From Pseudomonas sp. GM74 (GTDB taxonomy: Bacteria > Pseudomonadota > Gammaproteobacteria > Pseudomonadales > Pseudomonadaceae), in assembly GCF_000282455.1 (NCBI RefSeq), contig NZ_AKJG01000003.1, positions 1 through 64,000 of the forward strand: a stretch of DNA of 64,000 bases. The letters run 5' to 3'. The position numbers and the translations under genes were made by a program. The notes under the pieces were generated by a model. That model ran no database searches, was not told where the DNA came from, and was given only the letters and a program-made list of their open reading frames with translations. Positions 55,635-63,704 of this stretch are shown here, piece by piece. Each line of letters begins with the position of its first letter. Within the stretch, counting starts at the first letter, position 1.

Positions 55635-55724
55635 TTCGCGAGCAAGCCCGCTCCCACATTTGATCTTCGGTGTTGCATAGATCCAGTGTGGGAGCGGGCT
55701 TGCTCCGGGCGGCGATCCGACGAA
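55635..55724. repeat. REP palindrome with a divergent right arm
   Basis: The left arm TTCGCGAGCAAGCCCGCTCC pairs in its inner part; the right arm continues as CGGGCGGCGATCCGACGAA. The same arm is at 17988-18007, so this is a recurrent variant and not a point change. Confidence 0.85.
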
Positions 55725-55740
55725 TGGGATCAACGCAAAA

Positions 55741-56613
55741 TCAAAGGCTGATCGGGGTCGCCTCGAACCGCACCCGCGGATGGGCAATCCGGTCCTGGGC
55801 CCGTACCAGTTCCAACTCGTAGCTGGCACAGGCCTGGGTTTCGAGCAGCACTTCATGCACCGCCGACGCCGTGAACTCGAAGGCAGCCACCAGGCTGTCG
55901 CCCAACAGCACACGCGCCAGGAACAGGCCGGACGTCAGATCGCCCACGCCCACTGGCTGACGCGGGAACGCCAGCAACGGGCGCTGCAAATGCCAGCTGC
56001 CTTCGGCCGTCACCAGCAGCATCTCGAAGGCCTCTGCCGATTTACCGGGATAGTCCAGATGCTTGACCAACACTGCTTTCGGCCCGCGAACCAGTAATGC
56101 ACGCGCCATGGCCAGGCAATCGAACAGCGATTGCGGCTTGCGCCCGGAGAAGCTGTCCAGCTCCAACTGGTTCGGGCACATGAAGTCCGCCACGGCGGCG
56201 GCCTCCTCCAACAGAAAATCACTGACCTCCGCCGGAACACTGCAACCCTTCTCCGGATGCCCCATGACCGGGTCACACAGGTACAGTGCCTTGGGGTTCA
56301 TCGACTTGATCCGCGCCACCCCCGTCAGGATCGCCCGGCCCTGGGCCGCACTGCCGAGGTAACCGGAGAGCACCGCATCGCAGTTGCCCAGCTCGCCAAT
56401 CGCCGCAATGCCTTCGACCAGGTCGGGGATCTGGTGCGGCGCCAGTACTTCACCGGCCCACTGACCGTACTGGGTGTGATTGGAGAACTGCACAGTGTTG
56501 AGCGGCCAGACATTCACCCCGACCCGTTGCATCGGGAAAACTGCGGCACTGTTGCCGGCATGACCGAATACCACGTGGGACTGGATAGCGAGCAAATGCG
56601 GAGTACGTTTCAT
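55741..56613 (-). CDS. pdxY: Pyridoxal kinase
   Basis: A 290-residue ribokinase-fold enzyme. It begins with [20 protein letters not shown] in family style (about 10-29), has the substrate contacts [11 protein letters not shown], the [11 protein letters not shown] block (about 115-125) and the catalytic [15 protein letters not shown] (Asp in GD, about 222-236). It phosphorylates pyridoxal to PLP in the salvage route. It stands alone; the MocR and aspA neighbourhoods are too far away to imply a link. Confidence 0.93.
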   Translation of the reverse strand: MKRTPHLLAIQSHVVFGHAGNSAAVFPMQRVGVNVWPLNTVQFSNHTQYGQWAGEVLAPHQIPDLVEGIAAIGELGNCDAVLSGYLGSAAQGRAILTGVARIKSMNPKALYLCDPVMGHPEKGCSVPAEVSDFLLEEAAAVADFMCPNQLELDSFSGRKPQSLFDCLAMARALLVRGPKAVLVKHLDYPGKSAEAFEMLLVTAEGSWHLQRPLLAFPRQPVGVGDLTSGLFLARVLLGDSLVAAFEFTASAVHEVLLETQACASYELELVRAQDRIAHPRVRFEATPISL

Positions 56614-56731
56614 GCGGTGGATTTCCGTAAAACGATTGAAATTCTAGCCGCGCAGTATGCGACTAAACGCAGCCTGTACGACAGACCAGCGACGCAGTTA
56701 AGCTGACACTATCTTGTTGGAGCACCCTGTG

Positions 56732-57145
56732 ATGCTGACCCTTGGAAATATATTCGTGCTGATGCTGTTCGCCACTGCCGGCGCATGGCTATGGCACAAC
56801 CACGGCTTGCGCGAGCGGGCGCTGGAGCGGGTCAAGCAGCATTGCGGCAAACTCGGGATCGAATTGCTCGACGGCAACGTGGCCTTGAAAAGAATCGCGT
56901 TCATCAGGGATGCCAGTGGTCGGCGACGCCTGGCCCGTGTGTATAACTTCGAATTCACCGTGACCGGCGAAAGCCGCCACAACGGCACCATCACCCAGTT
57001 CGGCGCTCACAGCGCACAGATTGAACTGGCGCCCTACCCGGTCCCGTTCGACGAAACCGAACCGGTGGTCGAAGTGACGAAACCTCGCGCGGAAGTGATC
57101 GAACTGAGCCAGTGGCGTCAGGACCATACCAAGTGGCGGCCTTGA
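56732..57145 (+). CDS. DUF3301 protein with one membrane helix
   Basis: A 137-residue protein starting MLTLGNIFVLMLFATAGAWLW, a single N-terminal membrane helix, followed by a soluble part with the DUF3301 look (RERALERVKQHCGKLGIELLD, YNFEFTVTGESRHNGTI). The function is unknown. The ATG at 56732 has GGAG 12 bases upstream; TTG codons further up are less likely. It is convergent with the COG0523 gene, 4 bases apart. Confidence 0.8.
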   Translation: MLTLGNIFVLMLFATAGAWLWHNHGLRERALERVKQHCGKLGIELLDGNVALKRIAFIRDASGRRRLARVYNFEFTVTGESRHNGTITQFGAHSAQIELAPYPVPFDETEPVVEVTKPRAEVIELSQWRQDHTKWRP

Positions 57146-57149
57146 GCCG

Positions 57150-58121
57150 TTAACCCGATCCGGATCGGCACGCTGCCAGCTCCCTCTGCAACCGGTCTGT
57201 ATTCTGCGGCTCACTGAAAATCAGCTCGATACGCGAATCCTGCCGCCATTCACTGGGCTGCCAGTCCAGCGCCGAGTTATCCACCGCATTCGCCGAGACC
57301 CATCCGTGGACGCTGTGGATAACCAGCTTCGCCCGCCTCCAGGCAAGGCTTTCAAGCCACCGGCCTACCAGCGCGGCATCAAATACCTGGCTTGGGTGCC
57401 AACGCCATCCGATGCTCCAGCCTCCGTCCTGTTCCTGACTCAAGCAAATGGGCAACGCAGGATCGCCCCAGACCGCCGGTAACTGCGCCAATCCCTTGGG
57501 CACGACGAAGTTATCCACACCCGCCCGCGCTTTGGCATTCAGCCCCGGCAGCTCGCTCAAGGGTAAAGCCGCCTGTTGCGTCCAGCACAGGGGGAGCGGC
57601 GGCAATTGCCCGGCGATTCTCTGGCGACTGCCTTCTTCGAGACCTTCAGACTTGTTCAACAGCAGCAATCCCGCATGGCCCAGCGCTTGCTGCTGAACAT
57701 CCGGCAACGGTTTGCCAGCAGCGAGCGACTGGGCATCCAACACCAGCACACAAGGCTGGACAGCCAACACGCCTTGCCACGGCGCTTCGCTCAATTGCCT
57801 GAGCAACTGCGCCGGATGCCCCAGCCCTGAGGGTTCGATGAACAGTCGATCCGGTTGCGCCTTGCGCAACAAGCGCCCAAGACCAATCTGAAACGGCGCA
57901 CCGTTGACGCAACACAGGCAGCCCCCGGCCACTTCACCCAGTGCGATACCATCGGCGTCCCGGGTCAGCAGCGCAGCGTCGAGACCGATCTGGCCAAACT
58001 CGTTGATCAACACCGCCCACCGCTCGCCTGCCGGGCGCTGGGCCAACAGGTGCTTGATCAGGCTGGTCTTGCCGGCGCCCAACGGACCGGCAATGACATG
58101 AGTGGGGATATTCTGCAGCAT
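57150..58121 (-). CDS. COG0523 (CobW-type) GTPase, first copy
   Basis: A 323-residue G3E GTPase. Walker A GPLGAGKTS is at about 12-20, the metal-binding GCLCC at 67-71, the switch EPSGLGHP at about 96-103 and the NKSE guanine motif (NKxD-like) at about 156-159. The C-terminal domain is shorter than in ZigA. COG0523 proteins deliver or manage metals, often zinc. It lies near the zigA cluster but no Zur-type box is seen in front of it. Its coding sequence contains two perfect DnaA-box nonamers (57314-57322 and 57511-57519). Confidence 0.85.
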   Translation of the reverse strand: MLQNIPTHVIAGPLGAGKTSLIKHLLAQRPAGERWAVLINEFGQIGLDAALLTRDADGIALGEVAGGCLCCVNGAPFQIGLGRLLRKAQPDRLFIEPSGLGHPAQLLRQLSEAPWQGVLAVQPCVLVLDAQSLAAGKPLPDVQQQALGHAGLLLLNKSEGLEEGSRQRIAGQLPPLPLCWTQQAALPLSELPGLNAKARAGVDNFVVPKGLAQLPAVWGDPALPICLSQEQDGGWSIGWRWHPSQVFDAALVGRWLESLAWRRAKLVIHSVHGWVSANAVDNSALDWQPSEWRQDSRIELIFSEPQNTDRLQRELAACRSGSG

Positions 58122-58148
58122 GGTCGATGATTTCTGAGGAGGTGATGG

Positions 58149-58505
58149 ATGCGGTTGATTGGCTTGTCGTTGCTCCTGGCACTGGTTTCAGGCGAGGCGC
58201 TGGCCCAGGCTTGTGTGGTTCATAGCCAGGGCCAGCGGCTTGATGTCCAGGTTTGCCAGCAGAACCGCAACATCCCGCCAAAACTCTTCGCCGATGGTTT
58301 CTGCCAGCCGAACCTGGCGGGGCAGAAAGTCGATGTGCAGTACGTCGATCAATGCCCCAGCGGCGCATTCGGTATCTGCAGCAACGCCCAAGTCGCCAAT
58401 ATGCCCTACCGACAGGATATTCACTATTACGGCGTTGCCACCGACGCGGCGTATTTGCAGCCGTACTGCGAGGCCCAGAGCCAGGGCACCTGGTTCAAGC
58501 CTTGA
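58149..58505 (+). CDS. Small secreted cysteine-rich protein, unknown
   Basis: A 118-residue protein with signal peptide about 1-19 (GEALA-QAC). The mature part has six cysteines (in ACVV, QVCQ, GFCQ, DQCP, GICS, PYCE), so three disulfides are possible in the periplasm. I do not recognise a family. A very strong GAGGAGGTGATG ribosome site precedes the ATG. It is divergent from the first COG0523 gene with only 27 bases between starts and convergent with zigA (15 bases), so its promoter must lie inside the COG0523 gene. Confidence 0.75.
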   Translation: MRLIGLSLLLALVSGEALAQACVVHSQGQRLDVQVCQQNRNIPPKLFADGFCQPNLAGQKVDVQYVDQCPSGAFGICSNAQVANMPYRQDIHYYGVATDAAYLQPYCEAQSQGTWFKP

Positions 58506-58520
58506 AACGTCATTAGTGGA

Positions 58521-59726
58521 TCAGGCGGCCTCTTCATACCACAGGCCGAATGGATCAGGCAGCAAACGCCAGCCCTCTACGCCCAGCGCCATTTCCTCAT
58601 CGGTCAGCAGGCATGCGTCCAGTTCGGCCGTGAGTTGCGTGAAGTCGATGTTCTGGCCGATGAATACCAGTTCCTGACGACAGTCCCCGCTATCGGCGGT
58701 CCAGTTTTTCATGATCCCGACGGTACTTTCTTCGTCCTGCGGCCATTGGTTTTTCGGTACGAAACGCCACCAGCGTCCGGCAAAGCCATAGCGCATCAAA
58801 CCACCGGCTTGAGACCAACTGCCGGCATCCATGTGCTTGCTTGCCAGCCAGAAAAAGCCCTTGGAGCGCAGCAGCTTGCCGTTGTCCCAACGACCGTCGA
58901 TGAAGTTGAAGAAACGCTGTGGATGGAACGGCCGGCGAGCCCGGTAAGCACTGGAAGCAATGCCGTATTCTTCGGTTTCCGGCACGTGTTCGCCGCGCAA
59001 CTCCTGCAACCATCCTGGTGCCTGTGCAGCCTTTTCGAAGTCAAAACGACCGGTGTCGAGAATCTTGTTCAAGGGGATTTCGCCCATCGCCATCGGAATG
59101 ATTTCCGCCTGGGCGTTGAGCCGTTCAAGTATGGCGATCAGCTCCTCGCGTTCGTGGCTGCTGATCAAATCGATCTTGCTGAGCAAAATCACATCGGCGA
59201 ACTCCACCTGTTCAATCAACAGATCGGTAATCGAACGCTCGTCCTCTTCCCCAAGCGTTTCTCCTCGGGAAGCCAGACTTTCGGCAGCCTGGTAATCGAG
59301 CAGGAAATTCATGCCATCGACCACCGTGACCATGGTGTCGAGACGTGCGATGTCGCTGAGGCTCTGGCCGTTTTCATCGCGGAAGGTGAAGGTTTCCGCC
59401 ACAGGCAGCGGTTCGGAAATACCGGTGGACTCGATCAGCAGATAGTCGAAGCGGCCCTCTCTGGCGAGCTGACTCACCTCCTCCAGCAAATCTTCACGTA
59501 ACGTACAGCAAATACACCCGTTACTCATCTCCACCAACCGTTCTTCAGCGCGATTAAGGCTGACATCGCGCTGGACTTCGGTGCCATCGACGTTGATTTC
59601 GCTCATATCGTTGACGATGACGGCTACTCGTAAACAATCGCGATTACGTAGTATGTAATTAAGTAGTGTACTTTTTCCGGCACCTAGAAAGCCGGAGAGA
59701 ACGGTCACGGGAAGTCGATTGGACAT
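58521..59726 (-). CDS. zigA: Zinc-responsive COG0523 GTPase ZigA
   Basis: A 401-residue G3E GTPase. Walker [10 protein letters not shown] is at 12-20, the metal-binding GCICC at 70-74, the switch [13 protein letters not shown] as the NKxD-type guanine motif, and a CobW C-terminal domain (about 270-390) with [10 protein letters not shown]. ZigA-type chaperones are made under zinc shortage and pass zinc to client enzymes. The start [10 protein letters not shown] at 59726 has GAGG nine bases upstream. A Zur-type palindrome lies about 50 bases upstream. Confidence 0.9.
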   Translation of the reverse strand: MSNRLPVTVLSGFLGAGKSTLLNYILRNRDCLRVAVIVNDMSEINVDGTEVQRDVSLNRAEERLVEMSNGCICCTLREDLLEEVSQLAREGRFDYLLIESTGISEPLPVAETFTFRDENGQSLSDIARLDTMVTVVDGMNFLLDYQAAESLASRGETLGEEDERSITDLLIEQVEFADVILLSKIDLISSHEREELIAILERLNAQAEIIPMAMGEIPLNKILDTGRFDFEKAAQAPGWLQELRGEHVPETEEYGIASSAYRARRPFHPQRFFNFIDGRWDNGKLLRSKGFFWLASKHMDAGSWSQAGGLMRYGFAGRWWRFVPKNQWPQDEESTVGIMKNWTADSGDCRQELVFIGQNIDFTQLTAELDACLLTDEEMALGVEGWRLLPDPFGLWYEEAA

Positions 59727-59774
59727 CTGCATATTCCTCACAGGGATGCCCGGTCGCTGTGTCGGGCTTACACA

Positions 59775-59790
59775 ATGTTATACTGTAACA
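59775..59790. promoter_or_regulatory. Zur-type box between zigA and the small secreted gene
   Basis: ATGTTATACTGTAACA contains GTTATACTGTAAC, one base off a perfect palindrome, and matches the TGTTATA-TATAACA type of Zur box. It can serve both divergent genes. Confidence 0.75.
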
Positions 59791-59866
59791 ACACCAATGC
59801 ACCACCCCTCTTGCCCGGCAGGGCAAAGGACTGGATGCTGAACGCATTCCTTTCGTGAGAAGCCCC

Positions 59867-60244
59867 ATGCGCAACGTCCTGAAATCTGCACTGATCATGC
59901 TTTCCCTGCTGGTGGCTGCCGACGCGACGGCCCAGGTCCCGAGCCTGGCCAAGTGCACCCGTAGCGCCAACCTGCTGGCCTGCGTGGATGCCGATGGCAA
60001 TGCCTACAGCGTCAACACCGCCGGAAACACGATCTATCTGCGGGGTTTCGAAACGGCCGGCAAACGCTATTGGGCGCAGACCAACAGCCGCTACGGTCAG
60101 CTGACGTTTTTCACCGGTATCGCTTCCGATGGCGAGGCCTGGGTCGGCTACAACCAGCGCGTCGGCTGGACCACGATCAACCGGTTTTCCAGCTCTGGCG
60201 GCAGCAGCGCCAGGTTCACCTGCAGCCGGATCGCTGGCTGTTAA
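59867..60244 (+). CDS. Small secreted protein of the zinc-starvation cluster
   Basis: A 125-residue protein with a signal peptide (about 1-22, AADATA-QVP). The mature part has four cysteines (KCTR, LACV, FTCS, AGC end) and many Gly, Tyr and Trp residues (GFETAGKRYWAQTNSRYG), suggesting a beta-rich periplasmic or secreted protein. I do not recognise a function. It diverges from zigA and starts about 77 bases after the shared Zur-type box, so it is probably zinc-repressed. GTG 59855 is an alternative start. Confidence 0.75.
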   Translation: MRNVLKSALIMLSLLVAADATAQVPSLAKCTRSANLLACVDADGNAYSVNTAGNTIYLRGFETAGKRYWAQTNSRYGQLTFFTGIASDGEAWVGYNQRVGWTTINRFSSSGGSSARFTCSRIAGC

Positions 60245-60343
60245 GCCTCTTTGTTTTTCTGTTGAAGGCGTGAAAGCAGGCTGAGCATGCGGTGGTTGCG
60301 CATGATGAAAATCCGTTCATGAAAAAGGCATCGTCGATTACAC

Positions 60344-60358
60344 TGTTATACTATAACA
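60344..60358. promoter_or_regulatory. Zur-type box upstream of folE2
   Basis: TGTTATA-C-TATAACA is a perfect palindrome of the Zur-box type, about 20-30 bases before the folE2 start; repressor binding there would block the whole downstream operon. Confidence 0.85.
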
Positions 60359-60389
60359 TTGTAGATCAACTCCCACGATGGACCTGCTC

Positions 60390-61286
60390 ATGAATGCGCT
60401 GACTCTGCCGGATATCGCCGCGCAGGCCTCACGCCAAGCCCTGCCACTGGAGTGGGTGGGCATGTGCGGCATTGCTCTTCCCGTTTTGTTTGATGGCCAA
60501 CGACTGAATGCAAAGGCCGATGCCGGCGTGAGCCTCGACGATGGCAATGCCCGCGGCATTCACATGTCACGGCTCTATCTGGCGCTTGAATTGCTGGCGC
60601 AGGAAAATCTCTCACCGGCTCTATTGCGGCGGGTTTTGCAGCGTTTTCTTGAGAGTCATGAAGGACTATCCAGCAGCGCACATCTAACCATTCACGCCGA
60701 TTTGTTGCTGAAAAGGCCGGCGCTGATCAGTCCATTGGCTGGCTGGAAAAGCTATTCAGTCACCATCGAAGCGCAACTGAAAAACGCAATGTTCCACGTG
60801 GAACTAAAAATCGATGTGCCTTATTCCTCAACCTGTCCATGTTCCGCCGCCCTTTCTCGACAGTTGATTCAGCAGCAGTTCGTCGATGATTTCGCGAACA
60901 AGGCACTGCAACACGCCGACGTTTTAGCGTGGCTCGGCTCCACGAACGGCATAGTCGCCACACCTCACAGCCAACGCAGCAGCGCAAAGTTGCGCGTGCG
61001 TCTGGCTGATTTTTTGGACGAGTTACCTCTGATCGCCGTCATCAACGACGCCGAAGCCGCACTCGGCACCGCCGTTCAAACAGCGGTAAAACGCGCCGAC
61101 GAACAGGCCTTCGCCCTGGCCAATGGTCAGAACCTGATGTTCTGCGAGGACGCCGCACGCCGTTTGAATCTGGCCCTGAAGCGCTCCACAGGCATCAATG
61201 CCTTCCACATTCGTGTCACCCATGCCGAAAGCCTGCACGCCCATGACGCTGTCGCCGAAAGCCGTTTCAACTGGGAGCTCGCATGA
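60390..61286 (+). CDS. folE2: GTP cyclohydrolase IB (zinc-independent)
   Basis: A 298-residue FolE2-type enzyme making dihydroneopterin triphosphate for folate. Typical blocks are DAGVSLDDGNARGIHMSRLY (part), VPYSSTCPCSAALSRQL with the metal-site Cys, and SLHAHDAVAE at the end. FolE2 can use Mn or other metals, so it replaces zinc-dependent FolE in zinc shortage. The start may be ATG 60390 (MNALTLPDIA) or 60378. A Zur-type box lies just upstream. Its stop overlaps the next start as ATGA. Confidence 0.93.
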   Translation: MNALTLPDIAAQASRQALPLEWVGMCGIALPVLFDGQRLNAKADAGVSLDDGNARGIHMSRLYLALELLAQENLSPALLRRVLQRFLESHEGLSSSAHLTIHADLLLKRPALISPLAGWKSYSVTIEAQLKNAMFHVELKIDVPYSSTCPCSAALSRQLIQQQFVDDFANKALQHADVLAWLGSTNGIVATPHSQRSSAKLRVRLADFLDELPLIAVINDAEAALGTAVQTAVKRADEQAFALANGQNLMFCEDAARRLNLALKRSTGINAFHIRVTHAESLHAHDAVAESRFNWELA

Positions 61287-61951
61287 TTGCTTGCCACGCT
61301 TTACGTTGGGGCGCGCCGGGGCAGCCACTCACACCCGCGCTGGACTTCGAACTCTCGAAGGGCAGCCTGACCGCCATCATCGGTGCGAACGGCTCCGGGA
61401 AAAGCAGCCTGTTGAAGGTCATCGCCGGATTGCAAAAACCGTTGGCCGGAAAGGTTCGACTGAGTGTTCCACTCAAGGGCGGTGTGTCGTTCCAGCCCCA
61501 GCAACAACACCTGGACAGGCAATTTCCGATCAGCCTTCAGGCATTGGTCGCCGCCGGTTTCTGGGGCAACAAACAGTCACCACAGATCCGTAGCCAACGC
61601 CTGAAAACCGTCCTCGAGAACTGGCGCCTGAACGGCCTGGAAGATCGCCCCTTGATGGCCCTCTCCGGCGGCGAGTTGCAACGCGCCCTGCTTGCCCGAT
61701 TGAGCCTGACTGACGCGCCCCTGCTGTTGCTCGATGAACCCCATGCGGCCCTTGATGAACTCGGCCAGGCATTGCTCTGGAAGCACATACACGATTGGCA
61801 CCTCGAAGGCCGGACACTGGTGGTTGTGTGCCATGACCTCGCTGCCGTCCGCGCGCACATCCCACACACCTTGCTGATCAAAAGCAGTGGATGCACATTC
61901 GGCCCGAGTACCGAACTGATCCGCCAACCACCACATGCGCAGGTGGCCTGA
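61283..61951 (+). CDS. Zinc/manganese ABC transporter ATPase
   Basis: A 222-residue ABC ATPase: Walker A GANGSGKSS (about 35-43), Q-loop FQPQQQH, signature LSGGELQRALLAR, Walker B LLLLDEPHAALD and switch VCHDLAA. It powers the permease and binding protein that follow (metal ABC type A-I cluster, ZnuC/MntB-like). It overlaps folE2 by ATGA and the permease by TGATG, so it is coexpressed under the folE2 Zur-type box. I leave the znu symbol open because a housekeeping znuABC is expected elsewhere. Confidence 0.9.
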   Translation: MIACHALRWGAPGQPLTPALDFELSKGSLTAIIGANGSGKSSLLKVIAGLQKPLAGKVRLSVPLKGGVSFQPQQQHLDRQFPISLQALVAAGFWGNKQSPQIRSQRLKTVLENWRLNGLEDRPLMALSGGELQRALLARLSLTDAPLLLLDEPHAALDELGQALLWKHIHDWHLEGRTLVVVCHDLAAVRAHIPHTLLIKSSGCTFGPSTELIRQPPHAQVA

Positions 61952-62817
61952 TGATCGCTGCCGCGCATCTTTGGCAACCGTTCCACGAGTTCGTGTTCAT
62001 GCGTCGGGCGCTGCTCGGTGGTTTGCTCCTGGCGTGCAGTACGGCGCCCCTTGGGGTGTTTCTGATCCTCCGGCGCATGAGCCTGATCGGCGATGCCGTC
62101 GCCCACGGCATCCTTCCCGGTGCGGCCCTGGGTTTCTGGTTTGCCGGGTTGAGCCTCCCGGCCTTGACCATCGGCGGTCTCGGCGCCGGCTTGAGCATGG
62201 CCGGCCTCGCGGCCTGGATTACGCGGCGCACCGGCCTGCGAGAGGACGCCAGTCTCGCGGCGATCTACCCGATTTCCCTGGCCGGCGGCGTGCTGATTCT
62301 CGGCATCGCCGGCAAACGCCTGGACCTGTTGCACCTATTGTTTGGCTCGGCGCTGGCGGTCGACGGCTCGACCTTGACCGGCATGCTTTGGGTCTCGGGC
62401 CTGAGCCTGATTGCCATGGCATTGATCTACAAACCACTGCTGCTCGACACCCTCGACCCGCTTTTTCTGCAAACCGTCAGCCGACTTGGTCCACTGGCCC
62501 ACGGCGTGTTCCTGACGCTGGTGGTGTTGAATCTGGTCATCGGTTTCCAGGCGATCGGCGCGTTGATGGTGGTCGGGTTGATGATGTTGCCTGCCGCCGC
62601 GGCGCGTTTCTGGAGTCGCCGCTTGCCGGTGCTGATCGTCGTCGCCGCCTTGCTCGGCAGTCTCTCGGTGTGGCTCGGTTTATTGATCTCGTTCTATTAC
62701 TCGCTGCCCAGTGGCCCGGCAATCGTACTGGTGGCCGGCGCCGGGTATCTGTTGTCCGTGGTGTTCGGGCCGGTGCACGGCTTGCTGCGCCGCCCGCCTT
62801 TGCTCACATCCCAATGA
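61951..62817 (+). CDS. Zinc/manganese ABC transporter permease
   Basis: A 288-residue ABC-3 family permease with about eight helices: FVFMRRALLGGLLLACSTAP (about 14-33), LGVFLILRRMSLIGDAVAHGILPG in pieces, and GFQAIGALMVVGLMMLPAAAARFW (about 198-220). It forms the metal channel for the adjacent ATPase and binding protein. The ATG at 61951 shares its A with the ATPase stop. The metal is probably zinc, given the Zur-type control. Confidence 0.92.
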   Translation: MIAAAHLWQPFHEFVFMRRALLGGLLLACSTAPLGVFLILRRMSLIGDAVAHGILPGAALGFWFAGLSLPALTIGGLGAGLSMAGLAAWITRRTGLREDASLAAIYPISLAGGVLILGIAGKRLDLLHLLFGSALAVDGSTLTGMLWVSGLSLIAMALIYKPLLLDTLDPLFLQTVSRLGPLAHGVFLTLVVLNLVIGFQAIGALMVVGLMMLPAAAARFWSRRLPVLIVVAALLGSLSVWLGLLISFYYSLPSGPAIVLVAGAGYLLSVVFGPVHGLLRRPPLLTSQ

Positions 62818-62828
62818 GGTGTTGCCCG

Positions 62829-63704
62829 ATGCGCGCTTTACTCGTGCTGTTCAGCTTGATGGTGTCGATGTCGCTGTCTGCCGCCGAAAAACTCCAGGTG
62901 GTCACCAGCTTCAGCATCCTTGCCGACATGACCCGCCAGGTCGGCAAGGAGCATATCCAGATCACCAATATGGTCGGCCCGGACGCGGATGCCCACACCT
63001 ACGAGCCGACACCGGACGACGCCAAAGCGCTGCTCAATGCCAGACTCATCATCAAAAACGGCCTGGGTTTCGAGCCCTGGCTGGATCGCCTGGTGACGAG
63101 TACCGAGACCCGGGCGCCGGTCATCAGCGCGAGCCACGGCGTCATCCCGCGTAGCCTGGATGAAGACGGCGAATCCGTTCCCGACCCGCATGCCTGGCAT
63201 AACCTGGCGAACACCGAGTTGTACATCGCCAACATCACCAAGGCGCTGATCGCCGCCGACCCGGCGAATACCGCCGACTATGAGCGCAACAGCCAGGTGT
63301 ACCTGAAACAGGTCTACGCCCTGCTCGCCGAAGCCAAGGCCAAACTCGGCTCACTGCCACCGGGCAACCGCAAGATCGTGACGTCCCACGACGCCTTCGG
63401 TTATCTCGGCCAGGCCTACGGCATTGAGTTCATGGCGCCTCAAGGCCTGTCCACCGAGCGCGAACCTTCAGCGGCCGAAGTGGCCGCACTGATCACCCAG
63501 ATTCGTCAGGCCAAGGTCAAGGCGGTGTTCATGGAAAACATCAAGGACGCGCGCCTGCTCAAGCAGATTGCGGATGAAAGCGGCGCGCAGATCGGCGGCA
63601 CGCTGTACTCCGATGCCCTGGCGGCGAGCGGCCCGGCCAGCACCTTCACCGGGTTGTTCGAGCACAACCTCAACACCCTGTACAACGCATTGAGCAAGCC
63701 ATGA
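62829..63704 (+). CDS. Zinc/manganese ABC transporter substrate-binding protein
   Basis: A 291-residue periplasmic cluster A-I binding protein. The signal peptide is about 1-20 (SMSLSA-AEK). The metal ligands are His in DADAHTYEPTPDD, His in DPHAWHNLAN, Glu/His region in TSHDAFGYLGQAYGI and Asp in LYSDALA. The His-rich loop that marks ZnuA is missing, so sequence alone leaves Zn or Mn open; context favours Zn. The start ATG 62829 follows GAGGTG. It overlaps the next gene by ATGA. Confidence 0.92.
   Translation: MRALLVLFSLMVSMSLSAAEKLQVVTSFSILADMTRQVGKEHIQITNMVGPDADAHTYEPTPDDAKALLNARLIIKNGLGFEPWLDRLVTSTETRAPVISASHGVIPRSLDEDGESVPDPHAWHNLANTELYIANITKALIAADPANTADYERNSQVYLKQVYALLAEAKAKLGSLPPGNRKIVTSHDAFGYLGQAYGIEFMAPQGLSTEREPSAAEVAALITQIRQAKVKAVFMENIKDARLLKQIADESGAQIGGTLYSDALAASGPASTFTGLFEHNLNTLYNALSKP

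Noticed and set aside
61935..63704. A 589-codon frame joining part of the permease region to the metal-binding protein
   Set aside because: The first half is an out-of-frame reading of the permease gene. The true binding protein starts at 62829 with its own signal peptide and ribosome site, so there is no fusion.
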